Positions 1 through 8,787 of a stretch of DNA of 64,000 bases are shown here, in pieces. The stretch covers positions 326,450 to 390,449 of the forward strand of contig NZ_BSTM01000004.1 of assembly GCF_030269515.1 (NCBI RefSeq). Reading direction: 5' to 3'. Made by a program: the position numbers and the translations under genes. Under the pieces are notes generated by a model. That model was not told the origin of the DNA, searched no databases, and saw only the letters and a list, made by a program, of their open reading frames with translations. Position 1 is the stretch's first letter; each line of letters starts with the position of its first letter. This DNA is from Actinomadura sp. NBRC 104412 (GTDB lineage: Bacteria; Actinomycetota; Actinomycetes; Streptosporangiales; Streptosporangiaceae).

Positions 1-245
1 ACCAGCCCCACCCGCAGCCCGGTGTACGGGCCCGGGCCCACGCCCACGGCGATCGCGCTGAGGTCGGCGGGGGCGGCCCCGGCCTCCGCCATCACGTCGG
101 CGATGGCGGGGGTGAGCAGTTCCGCGTGCCTGCGCCGGTCGACACCGTCCGCCGAGCCGCGGGGCCGCACGCCCTCGCCCGGCGACCACTCGTACAAGGC
201 GACGGTGACCGCGGCCGTCGCGGTGTCGAAAGCCAAGACCAGCAC
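1..245 (-). CDS. tsaB: TsaB, tRNA threonylcarbamoyladenosine modification protein (5' part only)
   Basis: Only the first 81 residues or so lie in the window; the 3' end is cut off at base 1. Translation from a GTG at 245 begins VLVLAFDTATAAVTVALYEW, the actin-like N-terminus of TsaB, and includes RRRHAELLTP and later VGPGPYTGLRVG, both typical of the family. TsaB is the non-catalytic partner of TsaD in the universal t6A37 tRNA modification made together with TsaE, which is encoded just upstream on the same strand. The intervening membrane-protein gene separates tsaE from tsaB here. The call is firm; only the exact start is inferred. Confidence 0.88.
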   Translation of the reverse strand, partial: MLVLAFDTATAAVTVALYEWSPGEGVRPRGSADGVDRRRHAELLTPAIADVMAEAGAAPADLSAIAVGVGPGPYTGLRVGL

Positions 246-311
246 GGATGGAAAGCGTACTGTAGGCGCCGCGTGACCGGATCGCGTCGCGGGACGCGCA
301 GTGCTCCGGCC

Positions 312-1586
312 TCAGCGCGAGCCGAGGGCTCCCACGACGCTCTTGGCGGCCTCGGTGGCGCCGCCCACCGCGCTGTCGGCATTGAGGGGCTTGCCGCCGT
401 TGCCGCCCGAATAGTGGATGGTGACCAGGACGTTGACCACGCGGATGTTGGCGATGGCCTCGCCGGAGCCCTGGGACTCGTCCACGCTGTAGACGACATA
501 GCCCTCGTCGCCGACGCCCTGTATCGGCGCCTTCTCGGTCAGCTCCTGCCCGGCGAGCAGGGACTTGCCGGACTCGTCAGCCTTGCGCTCGTTGTCGAAC
601 ACACCGCGCGCGACATCGGTGGGGGTCTGGTTCGGCCCCCCTTCGATGGCGCGCAGCTCGACGGTGAGCTGCCGCTTGTTGTCGCCGGTGTAGGCGCCCC
701 AGACGCACTGGTTCCGCCGGTCGCTGCTCTGGTAGTTGTCGGCGCGGGTGCGGTCGGCCTTGGGCGCCAGCTTGTCGGCCACCTGCTTGTTCAGCAGCTC
801 GCAGGCGTCGGGGACGATGGAGCGCTCGGCCTTGGAGGTCGGGGAGCTCCCGGCGGTGGCGGTTCCCACCTGCCCGGCGTCGTCGCCGCCCGAGCCGACC
901 CCGCCGAGGAGGACGAAGGCGGCCAGCACGCTGGCGCCGACGGCCCCCACGACACCCGCCAGGATGAACGGGAGCCTCTTACGCCCGGTCCTGCGTTCGC
1001 GCACGATGCGGTGGCTTCCCGTGCCCGTCCGGTACCCGCCGCTGCTGGGCGACCTGCGGGGCGGAGGCTGGTTACGCCGGTAGTCGCCGCTGGTGGAGCC
1101 GTACTCGGCGCCGCGAAGCCCGTAGTCCCCGCTGCCGCCGCCCTGGGGACGGTACGTGTCGCCGCGCGAACCGTACGCGCCGCTGCCGCTCACGCCGTAG
1201 CCACCGCTCTCCCGGCTTCTGTACGCACCGCCGCCCGTGCTGTACTCGCCCGAGCCGTAGCCACCCGAGCTGTAGCCACCCGAGCCGCCGGATCCGGCCG
1301 GGTAGCCGCCGGAGCCGTATCCGCCCGTGGTGTAACCACCGGAGCCGTAGCCGCCGCCCGTGCGGGTGGGGTCCTGGTCACGGTCGGGCGCGCCGTAGTC
1401 GGCGGGGAGGTAGCCGCCTCTCACCGTGCGGTACTCGCCACTTCTCGGGTCGTACTCCTTCCCACTGGAGGGTCTGTATCCGTAGTCGCCGCTTTCCGTA
1501 GGGTAACCGCCGCTCTGCCGGTTCCGGTCGGCCTCCCAGCCGGGGCCGTCTGTCCGCTGACCTCCGCCGCGATGGTTACCGCTCAC
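312..1586 (-). CDS. Gly/Tyr/Ser-rich single-pass membrane protein with extracytoplasmic DUF3558-like domain
   Basis: This is a 424-residue protein of unknown function. Residues 1-200 are a disordered cytoplasmic tail; about 56-168 hold repeated GSGGY, TTGGY and GGYGSG units. A basic stretch (RERRTGRKR) precedes one transmembrane helix near 207-229. The outer part, about 190 residues, has two cysteines (PDACELL near 262, QCVWGAY near 294) spaced as in DUF3558-type lipoprotein/membrane domains; that resemblance is by eye. The start is set at GTG 1586 because GGAGGG lies 6 bases upstream; a longer reading frame to 1652 lacks such a site. It sits between tsaE and tsaB but carries no recognisable tRNA-modification feature. 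Confidence 0.78.
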   Translation of the reverse strand: MSGNHRGGGQRTDGPGWEADRNRQSGGYPTESGDYGYRPSSGKEYDPRSGEYRTVRGGYLPADYGAPDRDQDPTRTGGGYGSGGYTTGGYGSGGYPAGSGGSGGYSSGGYGSGEYSTGGGAYRSRESGGYGVSGSGAYGSRGDTYRPQGGGSGDYGLRGAEYGSTSGDYRRNQPPPRRSPSSGGYRTGTGSHRIVRERRTGRKRLPFILAGVVGAVGASVLAAFVLLGGVGSGGDDAGQVGTATAGSSPTSKAERSIVPDACELLNKQVADKLAPKADRTRADNYQSSDRRNQCVWGAYTGDNKRQLTVELRAIEGGPNQTPTDVARGVFDNERKADESGKSLLAGQELTEKAPIQGVGDEGYVVYSVDESQGSGEAIANIRVVNVLVTIHYSGGNGGKPLNADSAVGGATEAAKSVVGALGSR

Positions 1587-1684
1587 CGGAACCCTCCGAG
1601 GGAAAGCTGATATGCCTTGAAGGTGAGGTTCGTTCGGCAAAGAGTATGTCATCCCGCCGTAATGTGAGATCCCCCAGGCTTAGG

Positions 1685-1709
1685 GTAAAAACACGAAAGA
1701 TTCTCGTGT
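1685..1709 (-). terminator. Rho-independent terminator after tsaE
   Basis: On the minus strand a 6-bp stem (ACACGA / TCGTGT) with a 7-base loop is followed at once by TTTTTAC. It lies 19 bases beyond the tsaE stop and about 100 bases before the next gene, so it probably ends the alr-hydrolase-tsaE transcript and leaves the membrane protein gene with its own promoter. Confidence 0.6.
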
Positions 1710-1727
1710 CGGGTGAGTCGCGGGGTG

Positions 1728-2258
1728 TCAAGCGAGCTCGGCGGGCAGTCCGGACCAGCGTTCGCCGACCCCGATGATCTTTAGTTCGCGGGTCTCCGAA
1801 GCGTCGTCGCCGCGCTCAATGATCACTTCCAGCCGGCCGTCGGCGAGCCCTTCCGCCAGCCCCCGGCCCCATTCCACGACCGTCACCGAATCCTCGGCGA
1901 TGGCGTCGAGATCGAGGTCGTCGAGTTCGGCGAAACCGCCCAGCCGGTAGGCGTCCGCGTGGACCAGCGCGGGCCCGTCCGCCAGCGGAGGGTGCACCCG
2001 CGCGATGACGAAGGTGGGCGAGGTGATCGGCCCGCGCACCTTCAGCCCCTCGGCGATACCCTGCGTAAGTGTGGTCTTACCGGCCCCCAGGTCGCCGGTG
2101 AGCACCAGGAGGTCCCCGGCGCGCAGCAGGGCCCCGAGACGGGCGCCGAGCGACCGCATGCCGGCCGCCGTGGGCACTTCGAGGTGGATCTCCACGCTCT
2201 TGTGCGGGGTCTCGTCCGCGGCCTTGTGCTCGCTCCGCTCCTGCCTCATCTCGCTCAT
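1728..2258 (-). CDS. tsaE: TsaE, tRNA threonylcarbamoyladenosine biosynthesis ATPase
   Basis: This 176-residue P-loop protein has Walker A GDLGAGKTT at 55-63, followed by the TsaE-specific SPTFVIARVH and HADAYRLGG segments and the late VVEWGRGL motif. TsaE is the ATPase that drives turnover of the TsaB-TsaD complex during t6A37 formation. The family usually starts about 30 residues before the P-loop; the start at ATG 2258 leaves a charged N-terminal tail (MSEMRQERSEHKAADE). An in-frame extension to 2354 is judged unlikely. It is downstream of the alpha/beta hydrolase gene across a 314-base gap. Confidence 0.92.
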   Translation of the reverse strand: MSEMRQERSEHKAADETPHKSVEIHLEVPTAAGMRSLGARLGALLRAGDLLVLTGDLGAGKTTLTQGIAEGLKVRGPITSPTFVIARVHPPLADGPALVHADAYRLGGFAELDDLDLDAIAEDSVTVVEWGRGLAEGLADGRLEVIIERGDDASETRELKIIGVGERWSGLPAELA

Positions 2259-2572
2259 TTCCCGGCCGCCCGTCCATGGCCGCCGTTCCGCCGGAACGCG
2301 GCACGCATGCCGAGCGCGGCATCCCCCGCACCATGCGAGTTCCCGGTGCCGCACGGCCGCATCAGGACGAGCATTTTCTTCCCTTTCCTCCGGCTTCCTC
2401 GGACTTCCTTGGGCTTATGGAACTTTGTTGCGGTTCAACGGCGTCACCCGGAAACGCCTTTCGTATCCGGAACCGCCCCTGCCGCTCCCTCACCGCGGCG
2501 GCATAGGCGAAATCGCCGATCGACCGCGCGCTTCCAGTACATGCGATCAGGGGCCCGAGCGCGAATCGAGGG
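2259..2572. other. Intergenic region upstream of tsaE
   Basis: These 314 bases lack a convincing gene. They contain a short inverted repeat (GGCGA AA TCGCC, near 2506-2517) and an AT-richer patch (2370-2430) that could hold a promoter reading into tsaE, but no well-spaced -35/-10 pair was found. Confidence 0.4.
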
Positions 2573-3793
2573 TCAGGCGGAGCGTTCCTCACGTCCCGCG
2601 CGGATCCGGTCGACCAGCCGCCGCAGGCCGCCGGTCACCACGCCCGGGTACTCCAGCGGGAGCACGTGACCGGCGTCGCCGACCTCGACGTACTCGGCGT
2701 CCGGCAGAGCCTCGGCGATGTTCCGGCCGTGCTCGGGCGGGGTCAGCCGGTCCTCGCCGCCGGACACCACCAGCACGGGCACCCGGCCCAGCGTCTCCAG
2801 CGCGTCCAGCTTGTCGTGGGCGATCAGCGCCGGATAGAACTCGGCGATCACGTCGATCGGGGTGGCCCTGATCATCTGCTCCAGGAAGTCCACCACGGTC
2901 GGGCTCACCCGCCGGTCGGCGAAGGCCATCCGGCGGGTGACGATGAAGGCCAGGTCGGCGCCCAGCGCGCGGGCGCGGTCCACCAGGTCGGCACGGCGGC
3001 CCAGGCCGCGCAGCGTGCCCGGCGCCAGCGGCCGCAGCACCTTGGCCAGCACCATCGGCAGGCCCAGCGTCATCTCGGTCAGGTTGCCGCACGAGGTGTT
3101 GACCAGCGCGACGCCCACGACGCGGGGGCCGTCGCGCCCCGCCTCGAACACCTCGGGATGCCGGTCGGCCAGCGCCATGATCGACATGCCGCCCATCGAG
3201 TGGCCCACCAGCACGACCTCGCCGCCGGGACGGACGGTGGCGCGCAGCACCGCGTACAGGTCCTCGCCGGTCTGCTCGATCGTGGCGTGGGTGGGCTTGC
3301 TGCGCCCGGAACGGCCGTGGCTGCGCTGGTCCCAGAACACCAGCCTGGGCCGCCCGCGACCGGCCTGCCTCCTGCCGCGCGCGCCGTCCCCGCCGCCCGG
3401 CACCGTGCTGTCGAGCGAGTACCGCAGGTCGCGGCGCTGGAAGTGCCAGGTGTCCTGGTTGAGCGCGTAGCCGTGGCTGAACACGATCGTCAGCCGATCC
3501 CCCGGAGGCGGACCCCCGGACCCACCGGACCCGCCGGGCTTCGTCCCGAGAGCGGTGAGAGGCGCGTCGTCGGGCTCGTCGATCTCCACGTGCAGCGGGA
3601 CCCCGTCGTCGGCCAGCACGGTGAGCGCGTTTCCGCGCAGTTGGCCGAACGGCTCGTCGGCGTCCGGGTCGGGACGCAGCCTGACCCGGCCCACCGCCAG
3701 CCGGCGGAGCCCCACGGCGGCGCCGATCCCGGCCGCGCCGACGCCCGCGACCGCCCCGGCGATGCCGATCCTGCGCCCGCGCTTGCTAACCAT
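2573..3793 (-). CDS. Alpha/beta hydrolase
   Basis: This 406-residue protein begins with a Lys/Arg-rich end and a hydrophobic Gly/Ala segment (residues 7-28), so it is probably membrane-anchored or exported. The hydrolase fold shows the oxyanion region FSHGYALNQDTW, the nucleophile elbow GHSMGG, an acid in SGGEDRLTPP and the catalytic His in DAGHVLPLE. Substrate unknown. ATG 3793 overlaps the last 8 bases of alr, implying translational coupling; an alr-hydrolase-tsaE order is common in actinomycetes. A low-complexity insertion (about 170-190, GGGDGARGRRQAGRGRP) lies in the strand region after the first beta-strands. Confidence 0.88.
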   Translation of the reverse strand: MVSKRGRRIGIAGAVAGVGAAGIGAAVGLRRLAVGRVRLRPDPDADEPFGQLRGNALTVLADDGVPLHVEIDEPDDAPLTALGTKPGGSGGSGGPPPGDRLTIVFSHGYALNQDTWHFQRRDLRYSLDSTVPGGGDGARGRRQAGRGRPRLVFWDQRSHGRSGRSKPTHATIEQTGEDLYAVLRATVRPGGEVVLVGHSMGGMSIMALADRHPEVFEAGRDGPRVVGVALVNTSCGNLTEMTLGLPMVLAKVLRPLAPGTLRGLGRRADLVDRARALGADLAFIVTRRMAFADRRVSPTVVDFLEQMIRATPIDVIAEFYPALIAHDKLDALETLGRVPVLVVSGGEDRLTPPEHGRNIAEALPDAEYVEVGDAGHVLPLEYPGVVTGGLRRLVDRIRAGREERSA

Positions 3794-4994
3794 CCACGCT
3801 CCCTGTTCCCACGCTCCCGGGCTCCGCGTTCCCAGGCTTCGCGCTCCTGGGGGGACCGGCCCCGGGACCCCCCGTGTACACCCGGGGCACCCGTGACCCG
3901 ATGCGCGTGACGATCTCATACGAGATCGTTCCCAGCGCGTCCGCCCACTCCTGAGCGGTCGGCTCGCCGCGCTCGCCCGTCCCGAACAGGACGATCTCGT
4001 CCCCGGCGGCCAGCGTGTCGTCGCCGAGGTCGATCATGAACTGGTCCATGCAGACCCGGCCGGCGATCCGGCGCCGCCGCCCGGCGGCCAGCACCTCCAA
4101 CACGTTCGACCCGTGCCGGGGGATGCCGTCGCCGTAGCCGGCCGGGACGAGCGCCAGGTTGGTGCCACGGCCGGTGACGTAGGTATGGCCGTAGGAGACG
4201 CCGCTGCCCTCAGGGACGCGCTTGAGCAGCGCCGCACCCGCGACCAGCGTCATGGCGGGACGGAGCCCGAACGTGCCCTCGCGCGGCACCGGGGTCAGCC
4301 CGTACACGGCGATCCCGGGACGCACCAGGTCGAACCGCGCCTCGGGGATCATCAGCGTGGCGGCGGAGTTGGACAGGTGCCGCACCTCGGGACGGATCCC
4401 GGCCTTCTCGGCGTGCTCCACCATCTCCTGGAACGCCGAGAGCTGGCGCCCGATGGACGGATGGCCCGGCTCGTCGGCGCAGGCGAAGTGCGACATCAGG
4501 CCCACGACCCGCAGCAGGCCCTCGGCCTCGGCCGCCAGCGCCGCGTCCACCAGGGCGGGCCAGTCCTCGCCGGTGGCGCCGCCCCGTGACATCCCCGTGT
4601 CGGCCTTGAGGTGGATCCGCGCGGGAACGCCCGTTCGGCGTGCGGCCTCCGCGATCTCCTTGACCAGCCACGGCGCGCCCGCGGCCAGGTCGAGCCCGGC
4701 TTGGACGCCCTTGCCGTAGGGTTCCCCCGGCACGCCCAGGCAGACCAGCGTCCGCACGCCGCTGCGCCCGGCGAGCCCGGCCTCGTGAAGTTCCAGCCCT
4801 TCGGCGAGCTTGGCGACCCCCAGCCAGGTGGCGCCTCCCGCCAGCGCGGCGCGGGCGGCGGGCACCAGCCCGTGTCCGTACCCTTCGGCCTTCACCATGG
4901 CCATGACCTCGGCACCGGCGGCCCGGTCGCGCAGCAGCGCGACGTTGTCGCCGATCGCGCCGAGGTCGACGCGTGCCTCCGCAGGACTGCTCAT
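3786..4994 (-). CDS. alr: Alanine racemase
   Basis: This PLP enzyme interconverts L- and D-alanine for peptidoglycan. The 402-residue product has the PLP-lysine motif MVKAEGYGHG (Lys35) and the second catalytic tyrosine in GVSYGHTYV. It also has the C-terminal beta-domain signatures VPAGYGDG and VCMDQFMIDLG. The last 30 residues (after RVPRVYTGG) are a Pro/Gly/Ser tail not needed for the fold. The start at ATG 4994 gives a normal family N-terminus (ARVDLGAIGDN). It overlaps the hydrolase gene downstream and lies 132 bases after nnr on the same strand. Confidence 0.95.
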   Translation of the reverse strand: MSSPAEARVDLGAIGDNVALLRDRAAGAEVMAMVKAEGYGHGLVPAARAALAGGATWLGVAKLAEGLELHEAGLAGRSGVRTLVCLGVPGEPYGKGVQAGLDLAAGAPWLVKEIAEAARRTGVPARIHLKADTGMSRGGATGEDWPALVDAALAAEAEGLLRVVGLMSHFACADEPGHPSIGRQLSAFQEMVEHAEKAGIRPEVRHLSNSAATLMIPEARFDLVRPGIAVYGLTPVPREGTFGLRPAMTLVAGAALLKRVPEGSGVSYGHTYVTGRGTNLALVPAGYGDGIPRHGSNVLEVLAAGRRRRIAGRVCMDQFMIDLGDDTLAAGDEIVLFGTGERGEPTAQEWADALGTISYEIVTRIGSRVPRVYTGGPGAGPPRSAKPGNAEPGSVGTGSVDG

Positions 4995-5126
4995 GGTCAC
5001 CAAGTGTGCCGCCTCCGTGCCGTGATCGCGCCTGGTCACGCGCGGCAGGGCCCATCCCACGGGATTTCTTTCCCTTTTGGACGCAAGCGTCCGCTATGGG
5101 GTTCGCCAGGCTTGCTTCACCCTCTG

Positions 5127-6665
5127 TCACCAGATCGCGCGGAAGGCGGCGGGCAGCGCCTCGATGACGTCATACGCGCTGATCGGCGCCTCGGCGGCGC
5201 GCCCGTCCGTCCCCTTGCCCGTGAACGGCGGGGACGGCAGGAACGGCGCGGACGGCCCGGCCACCGCGGGCGGTCCGGCGGTGGCGATGCGCCCGGCGAG
5301 CCCGTGCAGGTACGCCCCGGCGGCCGCGGCGTCCAGCGGCGCCATCCCGCCCGCCAGCAGCGCCCCGATCAGGCCGGAAAGGACGTCGCCCGTCCCCGCG
5401 GTGGCCAGCCACGGCGTGCCGGTCGGGTTCACCCGGACCGGGCGGTCCACCTCGGCCACCAGCGTCGTCGAACCCTTGAGCAGCACGGTGGCGGGCAGCT
5501 CCGACGCGGCGCGGCGCACGTGCTCCAGCCGCCGCGCCTCGATCGCCTCCCGGTCCGCGTCGATCAGCCGGGACAGCTCGCCCGCGTGCGGGGTCAGCAC
5601 GGTCGGGGACGGGCGGCGCAGCAGCTCACGGCGGCGGGCCACGATGGTCAGCCCGTCGGCGTCCACCAGGACGGGCAGGTCCGTGGCGAGCACGGCCTCG
5701 ACCAGCGACTCGGCCCCCTCGCCCGTCCCGAGGCCGGGGCCCACCACCCACGCCTGCACCCGCCCGATCTTCCCCAGCGCGTCCGGCTTGGGCTCGATCA
5801 CCGTGGTCACGGCCTCCGGCCAGCGGTGCCGTACCAGCTCCACCGCGTGCGGGACGGACGCGAACCGCACCATGCCCGCGCCCCCGTGCACGGCGCCTCC
5901 CGTGCACAGGACGGCGGCGCCCGTGAGGCCCTCGCCGCCCGCCAGGATGCCCACGACGCCGCGCCGGTACTTGTCCGACTCGGAACGCGGCTCGGGAGGC
6001 TGGACGTCCTCGGGCCAGGCGGCCACCACGTCCGGGTCGCTCAGGTGGGGTCCCAGACCGATGTCGACCAGCTTCACCACGCCGCAGTGCGCCGCGCCCG
6101 GGTCGATCAGCAGGCCGGGCTTGTGGGTGCCGAAGGTGACGGTGACGTCGGCGCGCACGGCCGCGCCGTCCACCCGTCCCGTGCCGGCGTCGACACCGCT
6201 GGGCACGTCGCAGGCCACGACGGTCGCGGTGGACGCCGAGGCGAGCTTGGCCAGCGTGGCGTGCGGCTCGCGCAGGGAACCCGACCCGCCGATCCCGGTC
6301 AGCCCGTCGATGACCAGGTCGGCGTCCGCGATCAGCTCGGCCGCCTCGGACTCGGGCGGCACCGCGCGGCCACCGGCCGCCTTCAGCGCGGCCAGCCCCT
6401 CCGGGTGGATCTTCGAACCGGCCGCCACCGCGTGGACCCGTGCCCCGCGGCGTGCCAGGCGCGCGCCCGCGTACAGGGTGTCGCCGCCGTTGTCGCCGCT
6501 GCCCACAAGGAGCACGACACGCGCGCCGTACACCTGGTCCAGCAGCCCGGCGCAGACGGCCGCGAGCCCGGCCGCGGCCCGCTGCATCAGGGTGCCCTCC
6601 GGCAGCCGCGCCATCAGCGCCCGCTCGGCCGCCCGAACCTTGCCGACCTCGTGCGCGTACCTCAT
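5127..6665 (-). CDS. nnr: Bifunctional NAD(P)H-hydrate epimerase / ADP-dependent NAD(P)H-hydrate dehydratase
   Basis: This metabolite-repair enzyme restores NAD(P)H from its damaged hydrates. The N-terminal YjeF-type epimerase domain (1-210) has GSGDNGGD at 55-62 and CDVPSGVDA. The C-terminal ribokinase-like dehydratase domain (from about 225) has GPGLGTGEG, TPHAGELSRL and the substrate motif ATAGTGDVLSG. At 512 residues it is the normal length for the fused actinobacterial form. A short Pro-rich stretch lies near the C-terminus. It lies 53 bases after acpS on the same strand, a conserved neighbourhood. Confidence 0.94.
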   Translation of the reverse strand: MRYAHEVGKVRAAERALMARLPEGTLMQRAAAGLAAVCAGLLDQVYGARVVLLVGSGDNGGDTLYAGARLARRGARVHAVAAGSKIHPEGLAALKAAGGRAVPPESEAAELIADADLVIDGLTGIGGSGSLREPHATLAKLASASTATVVACDVPSGVDAGTGRVDGAAVRADVTVTFGTHKPGLLIDPGAAHCGVVKLVDIGLGPHLSDPDVVAAWPEDVQPPEPRSESDKYRRGVVGILAGGEGLTGAAVLCTGGAVHGGAGMVRFASVPHAVELVRHRWPEAVTTVIEPKPDALGKIGRVQAWVVGPGLGTGEGAESLVEAVLATDLPVLVDADGLTIVARRRELLRRPSPTVLTPHAGELSRLIDADREAIEARRLEHVRRAASELPATVLLKGSTTLVAEVDRPVRVNPTGTPWLATAGTGDVLSGLIGALLAGGMAPLDAAAAGAYLHGLAGRIATAGPPAVAGPSAPFLPSPPFTGKGTDGRAAEAPISAYDVIEALPAAFRAIW

Positions 6666-6718
6666 CCGCCCTCCGTCCCCACGTCAGTCCACTCCCGAGT
6701 CTGCCCAGGTCATCCCGG

Positions 6719-7072
6719 TCATCCCGTCTCGGCGACCACGATGGCGGTGGCGATGCCGCCGTCATGGCTGAGCGAGACGTGCCAGCGGGTGACGCCGCGT
6801 TCGGCGGCCGCGGCAGCGACCGTCCCGGTGACGCTCAGCGTCGGACGGCCGTCGCCGGCCCGTCCGATCTCGGCGTCGGTCCACTGCAACCCGCGCGGCG
6901 CGCCCAGCGCCTTGGCCAGCGCCTCCTTGGCGGCGAACCTGGCGGCCAGCGAGCGCCCGGCCAGGTCACGCTCCACCTCGGTGAACAGACGTCCCCGCAG
7001 CCCCGGGGTGCGCTCCAGCGCACGTTCGAACCTGGCGATGTCCACGACGTCGATGCCCACACCCACGATCAC
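6719..7072 (-). CDS. acpS: Holo-[acyl-carrier-protein] synthase
   Basis: AcpS transfers 4'-phosphopantetheine from CoA to the fatty-acid acyl carrier protein. The 117-residue product starts at GTG 7072 with [12 protein letters not shown] (the metal-binding Asp motif) and carries [11 protein letters not shown] at 46-56 with the catalytic Glu/Lys pair. [16 protein letters not shown] closes the fold. A longer frame extends to 7282, but only the stretch from 7072 resembles the family. It shares a 291-base divergent upstream region with the XRE regulator. Confidence 0.94.
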   Translation of the reverse strand: MIVGVGIDVVDIARFERALERTPGLRGRLFTEVERDLAGRSLAARFAAKEALAKALGAPRGLQWTDAEIGRAGDGRPTLSVTGTVAAAAAERGVTRWHVSLSHDGGIATAIVVAETG

Positions 7073-7363
7073 CCGTCCAGAATCCCACGGCGGCACCCTC
7101 CGTCCCCTCGCACCCGCCGGCCAATCCGCCGTGCCGCGCCTGACCTGGCGCGACCACGCGATCCCTGTCGCTCGGAATACAGTGGCGTTCCGATCGAATA
7201 CCCGCGCGCGCAGGTTGCCGTGCAAGTTACGGTTTCCTCTACACGGGCGATCCCGTACCCCACAGTTTTGAAGAATCCCCATCGGAGAGCCTTAGCCCGC
7301 CGCGGCGTCGCAATGGCGCGGGCCGCGCGGGAAGGGCTCGGCAGGGGTGGAGAGGCCGCAGCG

Positions 7364-8254
7364 ATGAGCGCATCCCCCCGTCCCTCCGTCCGGCAGCGCC
7401 GGCTCGCCGCCGAACTGCGCCGGATGCGCGAGCAGAACGGGCTGACCGGAGACGAGGTCGCCGACCGCCTCGCCTGGTCGACCGCCAAGGTGAGCCGGAT
7501 CGAGAACGCCCGCACCGGCGCCAAGATCGCCGATGTGCGGCTGCTGCTCGACCTGTACGAGGTGGAGGGCCCGCGCCGGGAGGAGATCATCGCGCTGGCC
7601 CGGGACGCGGCCGAACGCGGCTGGTGGGAGGAGTATCGCGACCTCATCGGCGGCTACCCGGACTACATCGCCATGGAGGACGAGGCGAGCCTGATCCGGC
7701 AGTGGGAGACGCACATCATCCCGGGGCTGCTGCAGACCGAGGCGTACGCCCGCACGGTCGTGTCCGGCTACAACACCATCGCGGCGACCCCGCCGCGCGA
7801 GATCGACCGGCGGGTCGAGGTGCGGATGCGGCGCCAGGGCATCCTGCACCGCGTCCCCGACCCGGCGGAATTGTGGGTCATCATCGACGAATCCGTGCTC
7901 TGGCGACTGGTCGGGGATAATTCGGTCATGCTGGATCAGATGCGGCATCTGACCACCATTATGCAGTTGCCCAATGTACGGCTCCAGGTATTCCCAATGA
8001 ATGCGCCACACCCACTCATGGAGGGCTCTTTCACGCTGCTTGAGTTCGCTGCTTCCCATGACGTCACGTTCCCCGATATCGTGCATACCGAGAGTCTGGC
8101 GGTAAGCCATTTCGAGGACGAGATGACCACCCATCTCTTCCGTCTCGCCCACGACACATTGGCCGAGGCGGCGCTGGGTGCCGCCGAGTCCCGGGACTTC
8201 ATCGCGGAGATTCTCAACGCATGGCAGGAACAAGTATCGAATCGCAGCCACTGA
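7364..8254 (+). CDS. XRE-family regulator with DUF5753 domain
   Basis: This 296-residue protein has an N-terminal helix-turn-helix (about 10-66; LTGDEVADRLAWSTAKVSRIE) followed by a DUF5753 sensor-like region: PGLLQTEAYART, the mid-domain LWVIIDESVLW and LPNVRLQVFP. Such proteins pair with a small DUF397 protein in actinomycetes, here encoded 15 bases downstream; known relatives (whiJ-type loci) affect development and secondary metabolism. The start at ATG 7364 is preceded by GGAGAGG. Codon use becomes less GC-biased around 7910-8060. Target operators are unknown. Confidence 0.9.
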   Translation: MSASPRPSVRQRRLAAELRRMREQNGLTGDEVADRLAWSTAKVSRIENARTGAKIADVRLLLDLYEVEGPRREEIIALARDAAERGWWEEYRDLIGGYPDYIAMEDEASLIRQWETHIIPGLLQTEAYARTVVSGYNTIAATPPREIDRRVEVRMRRQGILHRVPDPAELWVIIDESVLWRLVGDNSVMLDQMRHLTTIMQLPNVRLQVFPMNAPHPLMEGSFTLLEFAASHDVTFPDIVHTESLAVSHFEDEMTTHLFRLAHDTLAEAALGAAESRDFIAEILNAWQEQVSNRSH

Positions 8255-8269
8255 ACTAAAGGATGTCGC

Positions 8270-8488
8270 GTGGCCTCCGCTGAAACCGACCCGATCTCCT
8301 GGCGCAAGAGCAGCCGTTGCGCCGCCAACGGCTCCTGCGTCGAAATCGCCGCACTTGCCCCGTCACGGGCGATCGCCGCCCGTGACGCCACGTACGGCGA
8401 CGCAAGCCCGGTCCTGCTGTTCTCCACCGGGGAATGGCGCTCGTTCACCGACCGGATCAAGCGAGGGGATCTCGAACCGTCCTCCTGA
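8270..8488 (+). CDS. DUF397 protein
   Basis: A 72-residue protein with the family signature ISWRKSSRC...NGSCVEIA and ARD, ending in WRSFTDRIKRGDLE. It is translated from GTG 8270 with AAAGGA 6-8 bases upstream and follows the XRE-DUF5753 gene by 15 bases, the usual pairing. DUF397 proteins are small partners of XRE regulators; their biochemical role is unsettled. Confidence 0.9.
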   Translation: MASAETDPISWRKSSRCAANGSCVEIAALAPSRAIAARDATYGDASPVLLFSTGEWRSFTDRIKRGDLEPSS

Positions 8489-8787
8489 GGACACGCTGGG
8501 CCCGGGCCGGAACCTCCGCCCGGGCCTTCGTCATGTCCGGGGGCATGCTGCCGGGGGGCATGGTGCCGGGGCCGTGGTGTCCGGCCGGTCACCCACCCCG
8601 GCATGGCGCGCCAGTATGCGGTGGCGGGCAGGTCAGCCGACTCGTGACCTTTAATGGCGTTTGGAGGCATTTGGCGTCGGCCACACCGCGGTGGCCGCAG
8701 GGTGGCCACACGGCGGCCGGCACCGTGGCCGGCACGGTGGCCACGGCGTACCGGCCATGGCGCGCCGGGCCACGGCGAGGAGATCGG
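8489..8787. repeat. GGCC/GGCAC-rich spacer between two DUF397 genes
   Basis: About 299 bases without a gene. Between 8690 and 8770 the words GTGGCC, GGCCAC and CCGGCAC recur in direct and inverted order, allowing several alternative hairpins. An earlier stretch (8535-8590) repeats GGGGCATG and GCCGGGG. No promoter with clear -35/-10 spacing was seen. Confidence 0.5.

Noticed and set aside
5080..5100. GGACGC-AA-GCGTCC hairpin between nnr and alr as a terminator
   Set aside because: On the minus strand it is followed by an A-run, not a T-run, and the stem is only 6 bp; read-through into alr is more likely.
4611..7271. Plus-strand open frame of 886 codons opposite alr, nnr and acpS
   Set aside because: Arg/Gly/His-rich translation without motifs; it is the antisense shadow of three well-recognised genes in GC-rich DNA.
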